Assembly: GCA_963814975.1 (NCBI GenBank)
Contig: CAWFFB010000003.1
Coordinates: 62,001 to 126,000, forward strand
DNA: 64,000 nucleotides
Source: CAVUXJ01 sp963814975
Lineage (GTDB): Bacteria > Acidobacteriota > Vicinamibacteria > Vicinamibacterales > CAVVIG01
Reading direction: 5' to 3'
Below are positions 58,003 to 64,000 of the stretch, one piece after another. The position numbers and the translations under genes are program-made. Below the pieces are notes generated by a model that was not told where the DNA came from, did no database searches, and saw only the letters and a program-made list of their open reading frames with translations. Position 1 is the stretch's first letter. Each line of letters starts with the position of its first letter.

Positions 58003-59232
58003 GTGGTCGGCCAGCGTCCGTACATTTCTCGGAGTGAAGCGGTGAAGGAGCAGCACGCCTTGTCTGACGGTCCGTCGAGCGGCATCACGTCCCGTTTCAC
58101 CCGGCGCCGCCGGGCGGTTTCGATACTCGCGGTCCTGTTGAGCCTGTTTGCCGCGTCGCAGTTCGACGTCCTCGTCCAGGTCATCGCCGAGCCGCTCCCG
58201 AAGCAGGTCAGCGACAGCGCCTTCTGGGAGTTGATCGTCGATTTGTCGGAGCCCGAAGGCCTCTTTCGCTCGGATAATTTCGTATCGAACGAGACGACCT
58301 ATCAGGAAGTGATTCCTGAGTTGAGAAAGCGTTCCTCGCCGGAAGGGGTCTACCTCGGCGTCGGGCCTGATCAGAACTTCACGTATATCACGGCGCTGCG
58401 TCCGCGCATGGCGTTCATCGTCGACGTCCGGCGCCAGAACATGATCCAGCACCTTCTCTACAAGGCCATCATCGAACGATCCGCCGATCGCATTGATTTC
58501 CTGTCGCGGCTGTTCTCCCGGCCACGACCGGCCGGCCTCGAGGAATCCTCCCCGCCCAAGGTCCTGTTCGACGCGTACCGCGAGGTGGCGGGAGATGAAC
58601 TGCTCTTTCAGAAGAACCTGCGCGAGGTGGAGCACCGGCTGGTCGAGGAGCACGGGTTCCCGTTGACGGAGGAGGATCTCCGAAGCCTCGAGTACGTCTA
58701 CCGGGCGTTTTTCTCGGAAGGGCCGGATCTTCGCTACTCATTCCCGCGACAGCAGTCGCCTCGATGGTTCCCGACCTACGCCGAGCTGCTCGCGGCGACG
58801 GATCGGACCGGCTTGAACCACAGCTACCTCGCCGACGAGGCGAACTTCCGCACCTTGCGCGACTTCCAGCGTAACAATCTTCTGATCCCGATCGTGGGCG
58901 ATTTCGGAGGGGAGAAAGCCATCCGTGCGGTCGGCCGGTATCTGAAGGATCACGGGGCGACGGTCAATTATTTCTACACGTCAAATGTCGAGCAGTACCT
59001 CTTTCAGGGCGATGCGTGGCGTCGCTACTACTCCAGCGTTTCGGCTCTGCCAGTGGATGAGAACAGCACGTTCATCCGGGCGTACTTCGATGCCGGCTTC
59101 CTGTATCCGCCGGGGATCGTGACTCCGGACCTCCATTCCGTGCAGCGGCTCGATCCGATTCCCCGCTTCCTGGACGCGTTCGGCGCAGGCGAGATCAGCA
59201 CCTATCAAGACGTGGTCGAACGATCGAAATGA
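58003..59232 (+). CDS. LIC_10091-like conserved protein with an N-terminal membrane anchor
   Basis: A 409-residue protein with one helix (residues ~38-60, AVSILAVLLSLFAASQFDVL). Its central region reads GVYLGVGPDQNFTYITALRP, RMAFIVDVRRQNMIQHLLYK, a Rossmann-like arrangement resembling SAM-binding sites, followed by FVSNE and SEGPDLRYSF blocks. I recall this as the LIC_10091 family from Leptospira, of unknown function. The TM helix places most of the protein outside or at the membrane, which is odd for a methyltransferase. The following 234 bases contain a possible short membrane ORF (ending near 59470) with no clear start. Confidence 0.7.
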   Translation: MVGQRPYISRSEAVKEQHALSDGPSSGITSRFTRRRRAVSILAVLLSLFAASQFDVLVQVIAEPLPKQVSDSAFWELIVDLSEPEGLFRSDNFVSNETTYQEVIPELRKRSSPEGVYLGVGPDQNFTYITALRPRMAFIVDVRRQNMIQHLLYKAIIERSADRIDFLSRLFSRPRPAGLEESSPPKVLFDAYREVAGDELLFQKNLREVEHRLVEEHGFPLTEEDLRSLEYVYRAFFSEGPDLRYSFPRQQSPRWFPTYAELLAATDRTGLNHSYLADEANFRTLRDFQRNNLLIPIVGDFGGEKAIRAVGRYLKDHGATVNYFYTSNVEQYLFQGDAWRRYYSSVSALPVDENSTFIRAYFDAGFLYPPGIVTPDLHSVQRLDPIPRFLDAFGAGEISTYQDVVERSK

Positions 59233-59466
59233 CGCGCCGCGCCGTGAGGGCGCTCCGTTCCTCGAGAAGGGTTGAGCGCGTCGTGGCGCACGGATTCGTA
59301 CCGCTGGCGAAATCCGGAGCCGGCGGCCTAGGCTCGAGGCGCGGCTTGGCGAACTGGCGGTGGTGATCGGCGGCTCCGCCCTCGGACTGATCGTGCTTGC
59401 AATGACGCCGGTCGAGCGCGAGATTCACAATCGCGGAAGAGACGATCCCAAAGACACGACCAGTGT

Positions 59467-59670
59467 CTAGTCGTCAATCACGAAGGTGACCATCATGTTG
59501 ACCTGATACTCGGTGATCGCCCCATTGCTCACCCGCACCTGCTGCTCCTTGACCCAGGCGCTGCGGACGTTGCGGAGTGTCTTGTTCGCTCGAGCAATGC
59601 CTTCGACGATCGCTGCCTCAAAACTCTTGGTCGAGGTCGCGCTGATCTCGGACACCTTGGCTATCGACAT
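59467..59670 (-). CDS. Dodecin
   Basis: The start at 59670 follows GGGAGGG; the frame is open to 59700. A 67-residue protein matching dodecin: MSIAKVSEISATSTKSFEAAI, then NVRSAWVKEQQVRV with the flavin-stacking Trp, and YQVNMMVTFVID at the end with the ligand-contacting Gln. Dodecins form 12-mers storing flavin or CoA derivatives and help against light or oxidative damage. Confidence 0.9.
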   Translation of the reverse strand: MSIAKVSEISATSTKSFEAAIVEGIARANKTLRNVRSAWVKEQQVRVSNGAITEYQVNMMVTFVIDD

Positions 59671-59719
59671 GTCGCCCTCCCTTCGCACAATGATACCCAC
59701 ATCCGTCGCGAGTCTGTTG

Positions 59720-60240
59720 ATCAGTCGTGCGTAAGGGCTGGATCGGGGACGGCCGATCGGACCGGCTCAACTGGTTCGCCGATCGGGCCGAACTCAAACT
59801 CGGCGGAACCACCCAGGGTTGAGACGCAATCAAGCAATCCGCCGCGGTGACATCGACCGGTTTCGACAGATAGAATCCCTGGACGTACTCGCAGCCCAGT
59901 GCCTCGAGCTGGCAGAGCTGCTCGGCGGTTTCCACGCCTTCGGCCACGACGTCCATACCGAGATTCTGCGCAAGCGCGACGATGGTGGAGACCATCTACG
60001 CTCCATTGCCGCCGGCGCCGATCCGGCCAACAAAGGAGCGATCGACTTTCACCGTGTCGGCCTGAAGGCGATGCAAATAGCTCAATGAGGAATAGCCCGT
60101 GCCGAAATCGTCGATGCTCCATCCAATGCCGATGGACTGCATGCGTTTCAGCGTGGTTTGCGCGGCGGCCACGTCATCGATGTACGCGCTTTCGATGATC
60201 TCCAGCTTCAAGCTGGACGCCCTTTCTGAACGAAGCGGTC
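59720..60240 (-). pseudogene. EAL-domain fragment (c-di-GMP phosphodiesterase type)
   Basis: The C-terminal half of an EAL domain: LKLEIIESAYIDD, then WSIDDFGTGYSSLSYLHRL (the DDFGTGYSS motif), DTVKVDRSFV, a shift near 59995, VSTIVALAQNLGMDVVAEGVE (VAEGVET), and GCEYVQGFYLSKPV. The upstream half, including the EAL motif itself, is missing from about 60240, so this is a remnant, unable to hydrolyse c-di-GMP. Downstream, the frame runs on into dodecin. Confidence 0.72.
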
Positions 60241-60546
60241 GGGTTGAATCGCCAGCCGATACACAACGCCAATATAAGACTGTAAGGTGCAATACCGTCC
60301 ATCCGATCGTTCTTGACGGTCACAGCCGTAAAGATAGGTTTGGTGGATACTTAGGCTCTATCAACCCAGCTGCGTGGAATCCGCCAGCACGAGTCTGCGT
60401 GCTGTTCTGAGACGGTGGCCGTCGATTTTTGGCGAGCGGGCTCCTAAACGATACGGATGGAACGTCGTCGAGCGCAGGCAGCGCCGGACGGTATAACATC
60501 GGGTCGTTCCAGGTATCAGGATCGAAGTCTGGAGCATGCTAAAACA
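60241..60546 (+). other. Gene-free stretch
   Basis: No coding frame or conserved element was recognised between the EAL remnant and the cytochrome gene, and no clear promoter boxes. Confidence 0.35.
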
Positions 60547-61590
60547 ATGAATATGTCGAATCGCATCTGTGCTGCGCTGTCTGTCTTGGTTCTTGCGCTT
60601 GCGATAGGAGCAGAGCCTCAGGGACAAGAGACCCCTCCTGTTCCGCCGCAGTGGGCGTACGGCTTCAAGACGCCTCTGGGCTCGCCGCCGGCGGATGAGC
60701 CTGCGTCGATTCCCTCAAATCAGCTGGCGAAAGACGACGGGAAGCCCATACAACTCCCGGGCAGTCCTTTGAGTCTCACGCTCACACAGATGCGCAGCGC
60801 CGGTGCGCCGGTTGACTGGTATCCGGACGACCATCCACCGATGCCGGAAGTCGTGGCGCGCAACCGGCCAGGGGTTTCGGCGTGCGGTTCGTGCCACTAC
60901 CCGAACGGCAAGGGTGACACGGCAAACGCCAGCATCTCGGCGCTTCCTTACGTTTATTTCGTGCAGACGATGGAGGACTTCAGGAAGGGTCTGAGAAAGA
61001 GCGCGGACCCGAGAAAATACAATACGGAGAATATGATCGCCTATGCGAAGGCGATGACCGACGAAGAGATCCGGGCGACCGCGGAGTATTTCGCAGCGAT
61101 CCCTTTCACATCGAGGGTCAAGGTTGTCGAAAGCAAGACGGTTCCAAAGACGCGTCTTGTGGCGGCAGGTGTCTATTTCCCGATGGAAGGGAATGAAACG
61201 GAACCGCTCGGGGACCGCATCATCGAGATGCCGGAAACCGCGAATGATTTCATCTATCGGGACTCACGGTCGAGCACCGTCGCCTACGTGCCCGTCGGCA
61301 GCATCAAGAGAGGCGAGCGCCTGGTGACGAATGGCGGCGATGGCAAGACCACGCAGTGTGCCATCTGCCATGGCCCGGACCTGCTCGGCCTCGGTCCCGT
61401 GCCCGGAATCGCGGGACGTGGCCCCAGCTATCTCGTGCGCCAGCTGTTCGACATGCAGCACGGGTACCGCAAGGGCGTGTGGACCAGCCTGATGAAACCG
61501 GCGGTCGAAAAGTTGAGCACCGACGACATCATCGACATCGTGGCGTACCTGTCCTCCATCAAGGTTGTGGCTGCGCCCGCACCTCGCTGA
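60547..61590 (+). CDS. Two-haem c-type cytochrome
   Basis: ATG at 60547 begins a signal peptide (ICAALSVLVLALAIGAEPQ); the frame is open to 60457. The ~347-residue mature protein has CGSCH (residue ~112) and CAICH (~270) haem motifs in two cytochrome-c-like domains, with the probable Met ligand or acidic segments between. This resembles exported diheme cytochromes often found beside periplasmic oxidoreductases. It lies 373 bases upstream of the haem peroxidase gene on the same strand and could pass electrons to or from it. Confidence 0.86.
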   Translation: MNMSNRICAALSVLVLALAIGAEPQGQETPPVPPQWAYGFKTPLGSPPADEPASIPSNQLAKDDGKPIQLPGSPLSLTLTQMRSAGAPVDWYPDDHPPMPEVVARNRPGVSACGSCHYPNGKGDTANASISALPYVYFVQTMEDFRKGLRKSADPRKYNTENMIAYAKAMTDEEIRATAEYFAAIPFTSRVKVVESKTVPKTRLVAAGVYFPMEGNETEPLGDRIIEMPETANDFIYRDSRSSTVAYVPVGSIKRGERLVTNGGDGKTTQCAICHGPDLLGLGPVPGIAGRGPSYLVRQLFDMQHGYRKGVWTSLMKPAVEKLSTDDIIDIVAYLSSIKVVAAPAPR

Positions 61591-61963
61591 GGCCGCGGCG
61601 CGTCAATCTGCGCGTTGACCGACGGTCGGCCGAGCCGCCGACACCTCACGATCATGTTTCGATCTGCGCGTGGCCGGCCGGCGCCCGGGTAGCACCCGGG
61701 CTGGGGGTCGTGCTATGTTGCGGGCTTCATCGCCGCCCTGTTCGGCATCCAATCAGGTATGGATGATGGCGTTCGAATCAATCTTCCAGTCACTGCGACT
61801 TCGAAACCCGACCGTCAGAAGCGCGGCTCCGGGGCAACCGTGACCGGCCGCGTCGAGAATGATGAGGATGCGCGGTACCGGGCCCGCGTGTCGACGATCG
61901 CCGAGATAGTGTCGGTGTCCCCGCCGTCGACGTCCCTCTGACCATCACCTGGAGAGCACGAAG
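61591..61963 (+). other. Gene-free stretch
   Basis: A 60-residue frame (61759-61941) is present, but its composition is low-complexity and no ribosome site was seen. It may hold the peroxidase promoter. Confidence 0.35.
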
Positions 61964-63751
61964 ATGGCGGACGATCTGATTGAAAAACTCGGCGAGCTGC
62001 TCAAGAAGAAGCCCTGGTACGAGCTGCCGCGCCTGCTCGCGGATGGCCGCCTGTATCAGATGCGCACGGAGCTGCGCGAAAAGAACCTCCACGACACGGA
62101 AGAGCCGTCGGAGCTCCGGCAGGAGATTCCGTCCGACCTCGATCCGGTGCTGCGGTCCGGACGGACGATCGCCGGTACCCACAACGACCTGCATTTTCCG
62201 AAGATGGGGGCGGCGGGCCGCCGCTTCGGGCGCAATTTTCCGCTGGAACATACGTTCGCTGACACGGCCAACCTCCTCATCCCCAATCCCCGGGTGGTCA
62301 GCCGCGAGCTGATGACGCGCGAGACCTTCAAGCCCGCGACGATCCTGAACCTGCTGGCGGGGGCGTGGCTGCAGTTCATGGTGCACGACTGGTTCGTCCA
62401 TGACAGATCGACCACCGAGTTCGTCGACATCCCGACCCCGCCCGGCGACGACTATGGCGAGCCAAACGTGCGCGTGCCGCGCAGCGTCCCCGATCCCGCC
62501 CCCGCCGGATCGACGCGGCCGCCCGCATACGTGAATCTCAACAGCCACTGGTGGGATTCGTCGCAGATCTACGGTTCGGATCCGGACACGGCCGCGAAAC
62601 TGCGCACGAAGATCGGCGGCAAGCTCCGGCTGGAGCCGACGGGACTTCTGCCGACCGATCCGCAGACGGGCCTGAGCTTCACCGGATTCACCGACAACTG
62701 GTGGCTCGGGCTGGCGATGCTCCATACGCTCTTCACGCAGGAGCACAACCATGTGTGCGACCTGCTGGCGCACGAGCACGCCGACTGGAACGACGATCAG
62801 CTCTTTACGCGGGCGCGGCTGATCAACTCGGCGCTGATGGCCAAGATCCACACCGTCGAGTGGACGCCCGCGATCGTGCCGCACCCGTTCATCAAGAGGG
62901 CGATGAACGTGAACTGGTCCGGGCTGGCCGGTGAGGAGCTCCAGGACACGCTGCGGTTCCTCGACGACCAGGAAGTGCTGGGCGGCATCGTCGGCTCGAA
63001 GGCCGATCACCACAGCGCGCCGTATTCGCTCACCGAGGAGTTCGTCGCGGTCTACCGGATGCACCCGCTGATTCCCGACGAGGTGGCATTCCATTCACTG
63101 GTGACGGGAGGCCTGCTCGAGAAGCGGACACTGGCAGAGATCGCCGGCCGGAACACGCCGGCGATTGCCGAGCGCGTGACGATGCCGGACCTCTTCTACT
63201 CGTTCGGCACCTGCCATCCGGGCGCCGTCACGCTCCATAACTTCCCGCGCACGCTGCAGAACCTCCGGCGCGACGATGGCGAGCACCTCGACCTGGCGGC
63301 CGTGGACATCTTCCGGGACCGCGAACGTGGGGTGCCTCGCTACAATCAGTTCCGCCGCCTGCTGCACAAGGGACCGGTGAAGTCGTTCGACGAGCTCACC
63401 GACAACCCGGAGTGGCGCAAGCAGATCAAGCAGGTCTACAACAACGATCTCGAGAGCGTCGATCTGATGACCGGTCTCTACGCCGAACCGCTGCCTGAGG
63501 GGTTCGGGTTCAGCGAGACCGCCTTCCGTGTCTTCCTGCTCATGGCATCGCGCCGTCTGAAGAGCGATCGGTTCTTCACCGACGATTTCCGCGCGGAGAT
63601 CTACACGGAGTTCGGATTGGAGTACATCAAGAAGAACACGATGCTGACCGTGCTGAAGCGTCACTTCCCGCAGCTCGCCCCGGCGCTGTCGGGAATCGAG
63701 AATGCATTTCAGCCGTGGACGGTGACGAAGGGGCCGGCGGTCACGTCCTGA
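61964..63751 (+). CDS. Alpha-dioxygenase-like haem peroxidase (animal-peroxidase superfamily)
   Basis: An intact 595-residue protein with plant/bacterial fatty-acid alpha-dioxygenase features. The distal haem His (residue 141) is in WLQFMVHDWFVHD. WWDSSQIYG (about 196-204) and FTQEHNHVCDLL are peroxidase-fold blocks. The block EFVAVYRMHPLIPDE gives Tyr364 and His367. The Y-x-x-H spacing equals the catalytic Tyr and proximal His of alpha-DOX and cyclooxygenase. GTCHPGAVTLHNFPRTLQN is another conserved segment. Expected reaction: stereospecific 2-oxygenation of fatty acids. No signal peptide is evident. Function is inferred from motifs. Confidence 0.9.
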   Translation: MADDLIEKLGELLKKKPWYELPRLLADGRLYQMRTELREKNLHDTEEPSELRQEIPSDLDPVLRSGRTIAGTHNDLHFPKMGAAGRRFGRNFPLEHTFADTANLLIPNPRVVSRELMTRETFKPATILNLLAGAWLQFMVHDWFVHDRSTTEFVDIPTPPGDDYGEPNVRVPRSVPDPAPAGSTRPPAYVNLNSHWWDSSQIYGSDPDTAAKLRTKIGGKLRLEPTGLLPTDPQTGLSFTGFTDNWWLGLAMLHTLFTQEHNHVCDLLAHEHADWNDDQLFTRARLINSALMAKIHTVEWTPAIVPHPFIKRAMNVNWSGLAGEELQDTLRFLDDQEVLGGIVGSKADHHSAPYSLTEEFVAVYRMHPLIPDEVAFHSLVTGGLLEKRTLAEIAGRNTPAIAERVTMPDLFYSFGTCHPGAVTLHNFPRTLQNLRRDDGEHLDLAAVDIFRDRERGVPRYNQFRRLLHKGPVKSFDELTDNPEWRKQIKQVYNNDLESVDLMTGLYAEPLPEGFGFSETAFRVFLLMASRRLKSDRFFTDDFRAEIYTEFGLEYIKKNTMLTVLKRHFPQLAPALSGIENAFQPWTVTKGPAVTS

Positions 63752-63871
63752 GACGTTGATGTCGATTCCGACACGGATTCGGCCGGTCGTCCTCGCGATC
63801 GGCGCGGCACTGCGCCCTCAACACGGCCCGGGTCACCGCGTCGCCACGGTCAGCGCCCGCCGAGGTCTGTG

Positions 63872-64000
63872 ATGTACCGGCTTCCTTCATGGATGCACTG
63901 GACGACGATCACCGGCAGAATCGTGATCGGCGTGGGGCTGGCCGCGTTCGTCGGCGCGTTGTGGGCGGTTGTCTCGGTGACGCGCGACCGCCCGACCGAG
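63872..64000 (+). CDS. Start of a membrane protein running off the window
   Basis: ATG at 63872 opens a frame with a hydrophobic helix (GRIVIGVGLAAFVGALWAVVS) continuing to the window edge. GAGGT lies just upstream. Product unknown. Confidence 0.4.
   Translation, partial: MYRLPSWMHWTTITGRIVIGVGLAAFVGALWAVVSVTRDRPTE

Noticed and set aside
59240..59462. Short plus-strand frame with a hydrophobic helix (VVIGGSALGLIVLAM)
   Set aside because: No acceptable start codon or ribosome site; too short to be certain.
61790..63094. Minus-strand frame of 434 codons
   Set aside because: Antisense to the haem peroxidase; no recognisable domain.
1..64000. CRISPR arrays, transposases, integrases and tandem repeats
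   Set aside because: None recognised on either strand by eye.

Overview
The window is GC-rich and tightly packed. It carries a bacterial TamB/BamA-type outer-membrane assembly gene, many exported proteins, and a sigma factor next to a Ser/Thr kinase. Two copies of a secreted family with the 'DLQGVW' signature that I associate with Acidobacteriota (Vicinamibacteria) are also present. I infer a Gram-negative soil or sediment acidobacterium, probably a metagenome-assembled contig. No rRNA, convincing tRNA, CRISPR array or intact insertion sequence was seen.

Layout. 0-7.5 kb: a disrupted squalene-hopene-cyclase-like gene with a DxDD motif, a secreted DLQGVW-family protein, then a Ser/Thr kinase-ATPase-TPR regulator (heavily frameshifted) behind an ECF sigma factor. 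7.7-17.3 kb: a secreted esterase, a Cys-containing secreted protein, a DksA/TraR zinc-finger protein, metF, a broken Vps62-like gene, an ECF fragment abutting a membrane protein, a VOC protein, an exported TRPM-SLOG-like protein and an exported TPR protein. 17.3-24 kb: a very large gene joining TamB to a BamA/TamA barrel. 24-36.5 kb: alpha/beta hydrolases, a cyclase-family lipoprotein, an ArsR/AHSA1 operon with a palindromic operator, an ABC exporter, an AlkZ-like winged-helix protein and a second Ser/Thr kinase. 37-47.8 kb: an orphan ModA-like binding protein, a phytase-like esterase, the second DLQGVW protein, an alkyltransferase, a cupin, methyltransferases, a ChaN-like lipoprotein, an AraC regulator and a two-component system whose kinase is cut short. 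47.8-64 kb: an EEP phosphatase, an epoxide-hydrolase-like protein, stress-type proteins (flavin/PLP-oxidase-like, YciF, dodecin), a monohaem cytochrome, PEP carboxylase, a LIC_10091-like protein, a two-haem cytochrome and an alpha-dioxygenase-like haem peroxidase.

Sequence quality matters here. At least a dozen genes keep family-like protein sequence across a single-base frame change. Where a base can be blamed it is often a G-run losing one base, or one extra base. I therefore read many 'pseudogenes' as probable consensus errors, although several sites (about 13.91, 46.2, 48.95 and 60.2 kb) look like true truncation or deletion junctions. Starts were chosen from Shine-Dalgarno spacing, signal peptides and family starts, so some are shorter than the longest open frame.
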